Both the position numbers and the translations under genes were made by a program. Shown here in pieces: positions 46,478-59,014 of a stretch of 64,000 nt of DNA. Under the pieces are notes generated by a model. The model did not search any database and was not told where the DNA came from. It worked only from the letters and a program-made list of their open reading frames with translations. Positions within the stretch are counted from its first letter, which is position 1; every line of letters begins with the position of its first letter. This DNA comes from Hippophae tibetana (Eukaryota > Streptophyta > Magnoliopsida > Rosales > Elaeagnaceae): NCBI GenBank assembly GCA_037013495.1, contig CM072811.1:39633452-39697451 (forward strand), read 5' to 3'.

Positions 46478-48665
46478 TTAGGCTCTCTTGAATGCGCATT
46501 TTACTGAGTAGATCATCTATGATGCCTTGTAAAATATCACGTTCATATGAGCTCATTTTGTAATGGGGAATATTAGGCAGCTTTACACCTAGAAGAATTA
46601 ATTTGGTGTCGAATGTTTCTTAAGAGAGGGAAACCAGCCATTACTTTTGTAGCTATTAGGTATAGTATGAATTGTATTGCTTACCTCTCTGGCTACCAAT
46701 ATTAATACAATTTTATCTTTATGAATCACTTGAAGGATTTTCTTATCATTGAATATGACTATTACCTTTTTAGCTCCCTAGTGTTAACCACAAGCTCAGG
46801 TTCAAGCATTAGAATCAAATGGATTTTTTTTACCCTTCCAAGGAAAAATATATGTATTGTCCTTACCATGGTATGTCGCTTCAACATCTAACCACCAATT
46901 CCTTTCCAATAAGACATGACATACATCTATTTCTACCATATGAAAAATGGCTATGTCTTGATAATGCTTCCCTATTGAGAAATGAACCCTACGTAATTCA
47001 ATAACTTTTGAAACAAAATTCTACAATATTGAATTTAATGACATTACATACCTTCTTATTTATGGTGCATATAGTTTGAAAAATAGCATGCCTATGAGTT
47101 TTCCTTGCCTACTTTATAGTGAGTTAGAGTTTCTACAAAATGAACACAATAGTTTGACCATGGTTTCCCTCTTCATCCATTATCTTCAGAATCCTCAACA
47201 TAATTAAATGCTTTTCTCTAAGGGCATTCACTTGATTGATGTCCTGGCTATAAACATTTAAACACTTGAATGAGATAGGTTTAGTATAAGGGTTGGTTTT
47301 GGGTGATTAGGTATTGAGCTTAGGTGAGTTTCTGTATTGGTTTGAAGGTTCACTACTTTGTTTGTAAGTTGATTGGGATGGGTTTGAGATGTGTTGATAG
47401 GGCTTTGCATTTCTTTCAAAGGTGGTTCAATATATTATTTTCTAGTATAAGAGGAACGAGTAGTTCTAGCCCTTTATGCTTCAAATTTGATGGCTATTAA
47501 TATAGTTTTATCTAATGTCATTTGGGCTTTAACACCTACCTTATCTTTTTGAGATTCCTTAAGACCAAAAATGAAATATAATATCTCACAAGAGCAATCC
47601 TCATTCAAGTTGTTTCTAGCACTTAATCTCTAAAATTTGTCAGCATAATCAATAATAGTTCATGTATTTTGATAGCATTGAATGAATCGAGTATAAAAAG
47701 TTTACTTGTAGTCATCTAGTAAAAAACGTTATCTCATCAAATGCTTCAACCTGTCCCAAGAGTTAAACTATGGTTAGTCCATTTACTATTGAGTAAGCTC
47801 AATTATCTCCCACCATACCAAAACTCCTCCACGAAATTTATACACTACTATCTTGACTATTTTTTCCTTCTGGTACTTCCAAATAGTTGAGAAAATTTTC
47901 TGTTGTAGATTCCCAGTCAAGATAATATTTAATATTGATTTTTCTATGAAATATTGGAATCTCATTTTTTAAATGAAAATAAAATTCACGGTGGTTTCTC
48001 ATTTTTGGCATTAAATCTTCTTGTTAAGGAAGTTTGATACCTCCTAGAACATTAACTGCTTATTCTTCATCTCCAATGTCATCAACAACATTTTGAATTG
48101 GTTTAGTAGCTCTTCCTCATACTTTACTTCTCCTTGCAATAGGAGGACAAATAGTTGGTTCTTCTTGAAAATACGGGTGCCTAACTTCATTTTTGGTGTT
48201 TTCTCTACACATTTGGTCTAATGAATGTTGTTAATCCATAGATAGATAAATGAACCTTGCATTAATTTTTTGTTCTTACTCCACCAAAAGTTGTGGCATT
48301 AATCTTACCAAAGTTTCTTCATTATCATGTTGATCAATTGCATCATTAATTACCATGGAAATTAATTTAAACCAAATCATTGATACCAATTTGATGCAAC
48401 TATCTAAGAACAATTCAAGAATAAAAAGAAAGGAGCAACACTAACCTAATTCTATATTGAAAATAGGAGAATAACCTTTAAAAATTTGTTACACATCATT
48501 TTCATATAATCATTTAGTACATTCTATTGCCATATGCTCAATAGATTCCAAAATAGCACAACTAACTTGTCTTGCTTTCACGTAATAAAGCACCAAAATA
48601 TCCTATTGTCATATAGTGCTAATTAAAATTGGCTAAAATATAACTAACTAATTTAACTAATAACA
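46478..48665 (-). mobile_element. Reina-like gypsy remnant, copy 2, with 5' LTR
   Basis: Sequence from 46,478 matches copy 1 from about 27,826 onward to about 29,395 (47,880 here), then continues through the gag N-terminus, absent in copy 1, to the primer site TGGTATCA (minus, 48,388-48,381) and an LTR. Only the part from RT upstream is present; everything after that in the element was replaced by the Tekay junction. All frames are broken. Confidence 0.75.
48392..48665 (-). repeat. Reina-like 5' LTR (274 bp)
   Basis: In minus orientation it starts TGTTATTAGTTAAATTAG at 48,665 and ends TGCATCA at 48,392, directly before the tRNA-Met-like primer site. Size and TG/CA ends fit the Reina lineage, which has short LTRs. 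Confidence 0.6.
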
Positions 48666-49860
48666 TTATGAAAATAGAGAATTGATGCATGTGAATGGGG
48701 TTGCATTGTTGGGATGGTGGCTAGAATAGGGTTGCATTGTGGGGATGATGACTAATCTCCCATGCTCACAATCGCTAATGTTTATACGTGGCACCTCCTT
48801 AATCCTCCTAGCGAGATTGAATCTTGTGTAACGAGTGATCTACCTATATCACTAATCCTATTCCAACTCAAAATCAAATCAGTTTTCTCAATATAAATAC
48901 AAAATAACACCCCCATAAAATACTAGTATCAAAAATTATAGAATTAAGCTAGAGACATCAATTAATAAGAAGATTATTCAAGAAGTAATTAAAGGAGTTA
49001 GAGATCAAATTTAAGAACAAAAATCCTAAGATTTCTTCATATTTCTTTTATTGTATTCATGAATAATTTTTTGAACTTATTGTTTACTACGAATAGCTAA
49101 TTTTATAATTGATTATAGGTTATTTCAAAGCCCTAGACGTGGATTTCAATATCTAATAAGATCTGAATTATTCTATTTATCTTTTTTTATTATGTATTAA
49201 TTATTAGTTTTAATTTTTGTATGAATTTATTTGATTATTTAAGTGAATAATTAAATAATCAAATTAATTCATCATCAATCAATTTAGTTTATTGAGTACG
49301 CAATTACTTGATCAATTTATATAATTAGTGATAAATTACTTGCAATGAGAATTAATACTCAAGATAATTAAATTGAGTTTGTGTGTTTAATCTTGATACA
49401 CTTTACTTCTTTAAAAATTAATGTTTTGAATAGATTAAACTTAGCGAGTTTATTCTAAGTTATCTATTAAAAAGAGTTTGAATTAATAACTTGTTTAATT
49501 CAACGAATCTGTAAGAAGAGGTAGAAATTTTTACATTTGTGAATTTCTCTAAGTTGATATAATCAAAGAATAAGAGAATATGATATGTTTTTGTTGATTT
49601 AAAATATATGCTAGTGGTGAAGAATGATCCTACAATCATTTTTTTATTTGAATCTTAATCGGAATCTATATATTTTGTTTCTATCTTTATTAATCTTTAG
49701 TTGTTATATTTAATTTAAAAAATCAAACCTCTTTTTTAATAAATAGAGCTAGTTTTCAAAATTCTCTCCAGAAAAGACTCTTATCTGCTATATATTCATT
49801 TACGATATCTTAAGAGATTTAAAGAAAGGTTTAAATTGACTATTCATGTAAACCGTATCA

Positions 49861-51950
49861 ATTGTATCATCGGAGATTTTCATTAATGTAACTCTTATTT
49901 ACTTTTATTTATTTATAAGTATTTTATATATTTAAAAAATTTAAAAATAAAAAATAAAAAATAAAAAAAATAGAAAAAATTTATTAAGAACAATAAAATA
50001 TTTTCTTTATTTTGATTTTGGTTTATTTCTAGTTGTGTTTTTTTTACTTCATTTGTTTCTAATCTTTATTTTTTTCATAGTCACAATGAATGAACTCATA
50101 CTACAATCTCAGATCAAATTCACATATTCTTGAGCAAGAAATTTAGATAGATATTTCAAGTTCAAGCGACTCATCTAACGATTTGGATCATTCCATCCAT
50201 ATGAAAAACTTTGTGAATAATCCTTATCACACTCTTTGGGAGATAACATCATTGACTTTATATTAACAACCATTGTGCAATGAATAGATGACAATGGTGA
50301 TGCTCTTGAATTAAAGTATGGCATGATTCATCTCTTGCCTACTTTTTGAGGTCTAGTAGGTGAGGACACAAACAAGCATCTAAAGAAATTTCACATGGTG
50401 TATTCTTGCATGTAACCTAATGGCACTATTAAAGAACAAATTAACTTAAATCATTCTCGTTCTCTTTAGAAGATAGCTCTAAAGATTGGTTGTATTACTT
50501 ACTATCTGGGACTATAAATAGTTAGAATGAGATAAAATAACTCTTCTTAGAGAAATATTTTTCAACTTCTAGGGCCACTCTAATGAGAAAAGAAATTTGT
50601 GGTGTTCTGCAGTACAATTGGGAGAATATATATAAGTATTCAAAGAAATTCAAGAAATTATATGCAAGTTACCCCCATCATCAAATGCGTGAGTAGCTCT
50701 TAATCTAATACTTCTACGAGGGATTGATACCCATGGATAAAAGCATCATAGATGCATCAAGTACTAGAGCCTTTGTTAATAAGACTCCTGAAATTCTAAG
50801 AAATTTAATTGCTACTATGGTTGCAAATACTTAACAGTTTGGAACCCATTCAAACCCATCATAAAAGGTCAATGAAGTAAAAGTTCCTACTAATATTGAA
50901 CAACAACTGAGTATACTCACTTTAATTATGCAACAATTAACAATCAAACAAGTTCAAGCTTATGGAAGTTATACTAACATTGGACACCCAATAGACATAT
51001 GCCCCAATATTGAACAAGTAAATGCTATAGAAGGAACACTTACAATTCCGATTGAAAGGATAATTCCAACTTTAGCTATTCTTGAGGAAATCAAGCAACT
51101 GCCCTTGGTAATCCATCAGATATTCCTTTTCTAAGAGGCCAATAACCTTATGAAATGAGACCAAAAAATCCTCCTCAACCTTAAGGAAAATCTTCAGAGG
51201 ATTTGATAAATATGATAGCATCAAATGTTGCTCAATTCCAAGAAGATACTATCCAGTTCCAACAAGAATCACTTAGGTTTTAGAAGGACACAAAATCTAC
51301 TAACAAGAACCTTGAAAATGGATTCAGTAAGTTAACTACTGCCAATGGGAGACTAAAAGCACAAGGATCTAATAAACTTCCCTCTCAACCAATGGCCAAT
51401 CCTCAAGAAAATGCCAATACTATATCATTGAAAATAGTAAACAACTTGAAGAATCTTATGAGGAACAAACCAAAGAAAATGAGACTAAGGATGAGCTAAT
51501 TCAAGAACAAACAAACAATTCTAACAAAGTGAAAAATAAGACATCTAATAAAAAGGAAGAAAAAGAACCAACTAAGTTACAATCTAAAGTTCTAATTTCT
51601 ACTCATGAACCCTCTATTTCTTTTCCTAGTAGGTTTGCCAAATCAAAGAAGAAGGTACACGAGCAAGAAGTCTTGAAAACTTTTCAAAAATTACATGTTA
51701 ATGTTGCACTATTAAATGCTATCAAGTGAGTGTCATGCTATGCTAAATTTTTCAAGGAATTTTGCATCAACAAGATAAATCTCAAAGGCAATGAAGTGGT
51801 GAACATGGTAGAGAATGTATAGCAGTCTTACAAAGAAAGCTTCCACAAAAATGCAAGGACCCGGGTAGTTTCACCATACCATGCGCTATAGGTAACATTA
51901 AATTTGAAAGGGCTATGCTAGATCTAGGAGCTTAACCATATCCATAGTAT
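49861..51950 (+). pseudogene. Athila-like gag and protease relic
   Basis: Broken frames include L-L-P-T-F ... G-L-V-G-E-D-T-N-K-H-L-K-K-F-H-M-V (50,330-50,405), the gag hallmark of this gypsy branch, a Lys/Glu/Gln-rich linker open at 51,529-51,729 and, near 51,785-51,930, L-K-G-N-E-V-V-N-M, K-N-A-R-T-R-V-V-S-P and A-M-L-D-L-G-A. The last is the protease active site (D-L-G-A), followed immediately by a stop. About 15 stops make it non-functional. Confidence 0.7.
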
Positions 51951-52345
51951 AACCAAATGAAATACCCTTTTAATTTTAAGGAATACTTTTAGTTAGTGGA
52001 GATAATTTTTTAATGAAAATCCCATGGTATCCAATTCAACTCTAAAAAGAATATTGATATTTTATGGAAAAGAATAATATCTCAACTTATTTATTTTAGA
52101 TGATTTGACTATTGCTAATTGATACTACATCACTCACACACTTTGAGCATGATTATTGTACAGTAGCTATAGAAATTGATGAGTAGAGAAAATATTTAAC
52201 ATTTATTATAATTTAAAATCATAATATTATTAAATCATTGAGATAAAATATTAAAAGCCTTATTCTCATAATTATATGTATTGAGTTTGCTTAAGGATTA
52301 GCAAAGAGTAAGTGTAAGGGATACTCATTTTTAGATATCAATTTA

Positions 52346-52362
52346 TACACACACACACACAC

Positions 52363-52426
<64 letters not shown>
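52346..52426. repeat. compound (AC)n-(AT)n microsatellite in the 3' LTR
   Basis: About nine AC units, a short GA interruption and about 30 AT units, without further interruptions. Confidence 0.95.
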
Positions 52427-52428
<2 letters not shown>

Positions 52429-53584
52429 CACAGATAAATATATTTAGAAAAGTAGGTGAATGCACTTAGCAATGCAATTAACTCTTACCTTCACACTCCT
52501 CTTTTATCCTCCTAGCAAGATTGAATATTACATGCCTATATCACTAATCCTATTCTAACTTAGAAACAAATCAGTTTTTTTCAATATAAATATAAAATAG
52601 TACCTTATAAAATACCGATGGTATTAGAATCGTACAAAAATTAAGAGAAAAATCAAAAAATACAAAAATTATAGAATTATACTAGAGGTAACTATTGAGA
52701 AGAAGAAGATTCAAGAAGTAATTAAAGAAGTTAAATATCAGTTCAAGAATAAAAATCCTAAGATTTCTTCCCCTTTCTTTATTGTTTTCTTGAATAATTT
52801 TTTGAATTTATTGTTTGCCATGAATAGATAATTTTATAATTGATTATGGCTAATTTCAAAGCCTTAGACATAGATTGCAAAATTTAATAAGATCTACGAT
52901 ATTCTTTTCAACTATTATTTTTAATTATATATTAATTCTTAGTTTTAATTTTTGTATGAATTCATTTGATTATATAAGTGTACAATTAAATAATCAAATG
53001 AATTCATCATCAATCAATTTAGTTGATTAGGTACGTAATCGTTTTATCAATTTAAATTATTAATGATAAATTACTTGCAATGAGAATTAACACTCAAAAT
53101 AATTAAACTAAGTGTGTGTATTTAACCTTAATCCAATTTTCTTTTTTAAAATTTAATGCTTTTAATAGATAAAATTTAAAAGGTTTGTTCTAGGCTATCT
53201 ATTAAAATGAGTTTGGATTAAGAGCTTGTTTAGTTCAAGGAATCATTAAGAAGAGGGAGATATTTTTGTATTTGTTAATTTCTTTAAGTTGGGATAAGCA
53301 AAGAATAGGATATGCTTTTGTTGATTTGTAATATATGCTAGTAATGAAGAATGAATTATTTTATTCGAATCTTTATTGTAATCTTTACATTTTGTTTCTA
53401 TCTTTAGTTATTAGATTTAGTTTTAAATTTAATAAACCAAACCCTCATCCCCTTTAATAAATAGGAGTTAGTTTCCAAAATCCTTTCTTCGAAAAGCCCT
53501 TACTTGTCATATATTAATTTACAAAATCTTAAGCAATTTAAGGTAATGTTTAAATTGACTATTCATATAAACCGTATCATAACA

Positions 53585-56500
53585 CTCAATCAAATTCTTA
53601 AACTTTGATCTCAATTATAGACTCTTTATAAAGGTAATTTTTATGTGTAAGATTATTTTTTTCGTGCAAAGTCTCTTGTTGATCATCTAGTTGCTTTTGG
53701 AAGTCTAGTTCTTGATCGTGATTTAGTGTTGTATATTCTTAGAAGTCTTGTTCCTAGATACATCTCAATTTTTCCTCATTCAATATGAGAGAAACTCGTC
53801 CAACTTTAGGCATTTTACATAATCCTTTTGAATGTTATGAACATATACTAGAAAGGCAAAATCATGTTGCTCATAAGGCTAATTCTTCTTCAAATTTAAA
53901 GAAAGGTTCTAACAATCTTTCCAATGATAAATCCAATTCTTAGTCTCAATGGTGTATTCAAGATCATCTTAGTTAGAGTTCCTCAAAAGTTACCTTACCA
54001 AAAACCAAAGGAAAATGTTTTTCTTCAAGCGATAAACCTACACATCAAATTTGTGAAAAACCTAAACATAGTGCTTCAAATTTCTTTATGTTATATGATT
54101 TGTTGAATGGTAATGATAAATGCAAGCCACAACCATTAGATATGGTAGCAACCTCTAACATAGTGCCTATACAAGACACTTGGGTTCTTGATACTAGGGT
54201 TAGCCTTCACTTTACACCAGATGGTACTCAAGTTCACAATCAGTCAACTTATCATGGTTCTCATCATGTTTTTCAAGGTGATTTGATACTTTTTCTATTG
54301 CTGACATTGGATATAGTTCTATTGTTATTTCTAACAAATTCTTGCTTTCTTTAAATGATTTCTTACACACACTTATGTTGCCATAAATTTTATTTTTGTT
54401 AATAAGTTTTGTGTAGATAATAAAGTGTTTGTTGAGTTTCATTCTAATGAGTTTTTTAAGGATTTTATCACAAAGACTATGATGGTTTAGGGAATCAATG
54501 ATGGTGGTCTCTATAAATTACATGGTAATATGGTTGCAACAAACCTCTCAACCCTTACTTCGTGTTCCACTTCACCTCATATTTCTCAAATGTCTTGTCA
54601 AGCCTTTTATGCTTCATTCTTACAATGACACAATTGCATGGGACATCCTTCCTTTCCAATTTTCTAGCATGTTCTTAGTTAGCATAAGCTTTTAGCTTCC
54701 TCTTCTTCTTATAAGTAATTACGTTGTAAGCCTTATTCTTTAGCTAAGTCTCATAGACTTCCTTTTCCCTTTACTCATTCACAAGTAGATATTCCTTTTA
54801 CCTTGTTGTATTTGGATGTATGGACTTCTCCATATAGCTTGTACAAGAGATAAGTATTTTTTGTCAATTATTGATGATACATCTAATATTTTCTAAGCTA
54901 TTTCTTTTGCATTCTAAAGATCATACATCTACTATTTTCTTAAATTTCAAATTAATGATAGAAAAGCAATTTCATACTTATATTTTTGTTATTCAAACTG
55001 ATGGTGGTTATGAGTTTAAGCCTACGATTAGACAGCTTGAAAGTGAGGGTGTTTGTCTGCATATTTCTTCTCAAAATGGCATCGTTGAATCACCAAATTA
55101 TCTTGATTTGTATTTTTGGTAGCTCATGTTACCCTTGCATAAGGTCCTACAATTCTAATAAATTGCAACCTCATTCTGTTGAATGTGCTTTCTTGGATAT
55201 ACTTCAAAACAATGTGGTTTCATTTCTTTAAAATTAAAGAGTAATAAGGTCTGTGCCAATAGAGATGTTATCTTTCATGAGTCTCATTTTTCCCATGGTT
55301 TTCAGGCAGTTACTTTTGCTACTAGTTCTATCTCTAATGTTCTTCATTCAATTATTTTTCTTGTTTCTCCATCAACTGTTCCACTTGTTCTTGTTGATGC
55401 TTCCTTGGGTTATTCCTCTGGTGTGTCCTCTCCTATGTAATCCTCTCAAGTTCCTTAACCTTCTCGTGTTGCTGATTTATCTCAAGCTCCAAAGTTGGTA
55501 TTTATAAGCCTAAGGTTTGTCATACAACCATCTTGCCTTAGCCATCTAGTTACAAGGTTCCCTTGAACATTCATGAATGGAAGGCTACATTGCAACTTGA
55601 GTATGATGGTCTTGTCAAAAATGCTACTTAGGAATTGGTTCCCCTACCAATTAGCAAGGTTACCATAACCTATAAATGAATTTTTTGAGTTAAACTCCTT
55701 CCTAGCAAGTTGGTGGACAAATACAAATATCATATAGTTGTTGGAGAATTTCTGTAACGAGATGGTATGGATTATTTGATACTTTTATCCCTATTGTCAA
55801 ATCTTCCACCATTCGTGTGGTCATTACAATTGCTCTTTATCAAGGCTAGAAACTTAGTCAGATTGACACCAATAATACTTTTTTGAATAGTAAACTCTCA
55901 AAAGAGGTATATATGTATCAACCTATTGGTTTTGAAATGTATAGTACTACTCGTAAGGTTTTATTTTGTAAGCTAAATAAATATTTATATAGCCTTAAGT
56001 AGGCACCATAAGCATGCTTCCAGAAGTTTCACATATGTCTTCTTAGGCTAGGTTTTTCTCATGCAAAATCATATTATTCTTTTTTATTAAGCATACTTCT
56101 CAATCAATCATTTTAGTACTTGCGTATGTTAATGAAATACTCATAAACAATGTTGAGATTGATGCACTAGTTCTTCAACTTAACTCTTATTTTACGCTAA
56201 AGGATTTAAGGAAAGTGGATTATTTCTTAGGTCTTAAGATTGTTCGAGATAGGGAAAAAATGACAATCACCAGGCCTCCACTGATTTTCATGAGTCTAAG
56301 TCTCTTGCTACTCTCATTTTGCATGACTCTAGGCTCAATATAGCCTTTAATGTCAATAAACTTTTCCAGTTCATGTCTACACCAATAGAGGTGCACTGGG
56401 CAGCTGTTAAAAAACTCCTAAGGTATCTAAAGGATACTTCTAACTATGGTTTAACTATGTTCGAGTCTACAAACCTGGAGAAGCACCAATGCTTATTGCA

Positions 56501-56757
56501 TTTACTTGGAGATAATTTGATATCATGGGAATCCAATAAACAAAAGATAGTGTCATAAAGTAGTATTGAATTAGAGTATAGAGCATTAGTTGTAATAGTT
56601 GTAGAAATTGATTGGTTATAACCAAATTGTGTGTGTTAATTAGCAAGTCACCAATTGTGTTTTGTGACCACTTAAGCACCATTTTCTTATCACAAAATTC
56701 AGTGTTTCATGTAAGAACAAAACACATAGAGATCGATCATCACTTTGTAAAAGAGAA
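53585..56757 (+). mobile_element. Ty1/copia remnant, copy 2 (gag to RNase H)
   Basis: The plus strand gives gag (L-V-D-H-L-V-A-F-G-S-L-V, L-Y-I-L-R-S-L-V-P-R-Y near 53,670-53,765), a decayed zinc knuckle, protease, integrase, RT and RNase H of the same element as copy 1. From 55,117 it matches copy 1 (29,462 onward) closely. The RT motif reads Y-V-N-E-I-L near 56,125. Similarity to copy 1 ends near 56,745, in RNase H; no LTR follows. Confidence 0.8.
54020..54250 (+). pseudogene. copia zinc knuckle and protease site, both disabled
   Basis: The knuckle reads H-Q-I-C-E-K-P-K-H-S-A-S-N-F-F, so the first and last Cys of CX2CX4HX4C are lost. Further on, D-T-W-V-L-D-T-R-V-S-L-H-F-T-P-D stands for the usual D-T-W-Y-x-D-S-G-A-S-x-H-F-T: the catalytic Asp remains but Gly is Arg. 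Confidence 0.75.
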
Positions 56758-56816
56758 CATAGACATACCCTATGACCTCAGTTTTTTTAAGATCATGGGC
56801 ATAGGGTATGTCTATG
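56758..56816. repeat. 17-bp perfect inverted repeat at the truncated end of copia copy 2
   Basis: CATAGACATACCCTATG (56,758-56,774) faces its exact complement (56,800-56,816) across a 25-nt loop. It starts just where similarity to copia copy 1 ends, within a short open frame that continues the RNase H reading. Confidence 0.85.
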
Positions 56817-56819
56817 GTC

Positions 56820-58190
56820 ATAAATTTAAATAAAGTACAATTATTAATTACAATATAAAAAGTCAATATAAATTACAATAATTTATTAATTATAATATTA
56901 AAAGTCATATTATATTCAAATTAAGAATACATTACATTTTAAAGTTTATACACTAAAATATAATAAAATCTTACTAGCTAATTTTAATATTTACAATGAC
57001 TAAAAAAATAACCTTACAAGGTGTATTGACCTTGGCTTAATGCACCATTTGTACAAATCTTTGCAGAAGATTGAGCACCTTTCTCAATCTGAAGATACCA
57101 TAATCCATATAGCTGAGACGATCAAGAATCACGATAAATAGTTACCAAATATATTTCAAGTTATAGACATGTAGAGCGTGTTGTAGGTATTAAATAGCAC
57201 TAGAATAGTGTAAAAATCCCATGAATAAAAATTCAAGATTGTTAATAGAGATAACCTAGATATATTTTTCAAAAGTGTTAGCTTGGCATGTTAATGGGTT
57301 AACTACTTTAAGGAGATGTAGTGAGATAACTTATTAGTGCTTAAAAAGCACTAAATATACCAAGTTTTAATATCATTTAATTAATAAAATAGATTTATAT
57401 TTATTATATTATATTATATTATATTTTAGACAAATCTATTTGTTCAGATTTATGGGTATATTGTAGTGTTTTGCATGTATTTTAATATATAGCTATTAAA
57501 ATAAAGAAAAATATTTAAAGCATGTTTATCACACTTTTTAGAGCTTAAATGAATATCATTTATTTGATATTATCCAAAGTGAAGAAAAGAGATAATAGAA
57601 AATAAGGAAAAAATAATTGTATGGCACGGCATAAGGAGGTTTGAACTGGCCAAAAATTTAGTTGTGATCCAATCGTGTCGCGATAAAAACACAAGTTTTT
57701 CTCACATTCTTTCCTATAAATAGAAAAACTTCCAAGTTGCGTTTTCAGCAACTTTCTCGACCCCTTTTATGTAGATTTTTATATTTTTAGTTTTTAGAAT
57801 TTATTTAGTTCTTCCCTCATTGAGAAAGAACATATTTATATTTTATTAGTTTCTAGTTTTCGATTCAACAAATTTTGGAGTGTAATTACGATTAAAGTTT
57901 TTCCAATCTTAGAATCGACTCTTCAAAGTTATATAAGGATATTTATAAGTTATTAATTATATTCTTTTTGTAGTCCATATATCTATGTTATTTCTTCTCT
58001 GATATTCTTGATTTGTATGTTATCAATTATAACATATCTGCTTGATAGTGAATATGATATAAAAAAACGTTGTTATTTTTGTAAAATATTAAATAAGTAA
58101 AATATTTTTTAAAAATAAATTGATTTTTTTATTCAAGATTTTTACTAAAAATATTATTTAAAAGATCTATTACTCTTAATAAGAAACTTA
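56820..58190. other. AT-rich spacer with a possible LTR relic
   Basis: No gene seen. A TATTA repeat lies at about 57,400-57,426. Around 57,540-57,900 a CTATAAATAG TATA box is followed by a stretch resembling LTR R/U5 sequence, less AT-rich than its surroundings and without a partner in the window. Confidence 0.4.
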
Positions 58191-58387
58191 ATAATAATAA
58201 TAATAGTTGCTTTTATATCTTATAAAGATGACATTACAACCAAACCTTAATTTCACACCAAAATTACAAAAACAAAAAACAAAAAAAAACCTTAATTCCA
58301 CACATCCTGAGGAAAAAACATACACACAAACAATCTTACATCTTATTCATGAAACGTCAAGAAAGTAGAAGACATTTCTTTGATTTC

Positions 58388-58864
58388 TCAAGAAGTGATT
58401 TCAATTGGTCTGACCTCAGGTTTCTTCATCTCTTCCTTAGGCACAGTAACAGTAAGTACACCATTCTCCAAGCTAGCCTTAACTTCATCCATCTTAGCAT
58501 TATCAGGCAATCTGAATCTCCTCATAAACTTCCCACTACTCCTCTCAAGTCTATGCCACTTGTCATTCTTCTCTTCCTCTTCTTTGCTTCTCTCTCCACT
58601 AATCTGCAAAATTCTGCCTTCTTCAACTTCAACTTTTACCTCCTCTTTCTTAAGACCAGGAAGGTCAGCTTTGAAAATGTGAGATTCTGGGGTTTCTTTC
58701 CAGTCAATTCTCAAGTTGGCAAAAGCAGAGGTTTCTCTTGCTGAAGAGGGCATATTAGTAACTGTATTGTTGAAGAAGCCATCATACGGGTCCCAAATGT
58801 CTAGAGAGAATGGATCAAGCACATTGGTTCTTCGACCACCAAAGAAGCTTGGAATGAGTGACAT
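58388..58864 (-). CDS. cytosolic class I small heat-shock protein, copy 2 (158 aa)
   Basis: An intact single-exon gene, identical in protein to copy 1 except the last residue (Ser instead of Ala after I-E-I-T). At the DNA level I find three differences in 477 bp: the codon for Ser-2 (silent), one silent base in the I-E-I codons, and the base that changes residue 158. The class I N-terminus, alpha-crystallin domain (about 48-143) and I-E-I tail motif are all unchanged, so the function should equal that of copy 1. The promoter is also nearly identical, so both copies should respond to heat alike. The shared 5' and 3' flanks show it arose by the segmental duplication, not by retroposition. Confidence 0.97.
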   Translation of the reverse strand: MSLIPSFFGGRRTNVLDPFSLDIWDPYDGFFNNTVTNMPSSARETSAFANLRIDWKETPESHIFKADLPGLKKEEVKVEVEEGRILQISGERSKEEEEKNDKWHRLERSSGKFMRRFRLPDNAKMDEVKASLENGVLTVTVPKEEMKKPEVRPIEITS

Positions 58865-58959
58865 TTTTTGTTGAAAAGATTATTTAATTAAGAAAAAGAG
58901 CAAGGAGAGCTTTGAAATGTTGATTGGTTTTTATGGTAAAAGAAGCTGATATGTAGCTT

Positions 58960-59014
58960 TATTTATAGAAGCCAGCAGAGGGTTCGGGAAATTTTGAAAT
59001 TTAGAAGAAAATTC
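58960..59014 (-). promoter_or_regulatory. sHSP copy 2 promoter: TATA box and heat-shock elements
   Basis: TATAAATA (minus, 58,967-58,960), TTCGGGAA (58,983-58,990) and GAAAATTC (59,007-59,014) are conserved base for base with copy 1; one A/T difference lies just beside the TATA box. Confidence 0.75.

Larger units (their letters stand above)
48666..53579 (+). mobile_element. Athila-like gypsy element, gag-PR only, two LTRs
   Basis: Two long direct repeats (about 48,760-49,860 and 52,480-53,579, both ending ATAAACCGTATCA or ATGTAAACCGTATCA) flank a 2.46-kb interior that holds gag and a protease relic and no RT, RNase H or integrase. A GATTAGCAAAGAGTAAGTGTAAGGG stretch (52,287-52,311 region) matches the polypurine area typical of Athila-type elements and sets the 3' LTR start near 52,318. 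TAACA at 48,661-48,665 and at 53,580-53,584 may be the 5-bp target duplication. The 5' LTR appears to lack about the first 130 bp seen in the 3' LTR. Confidence 0.65.
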
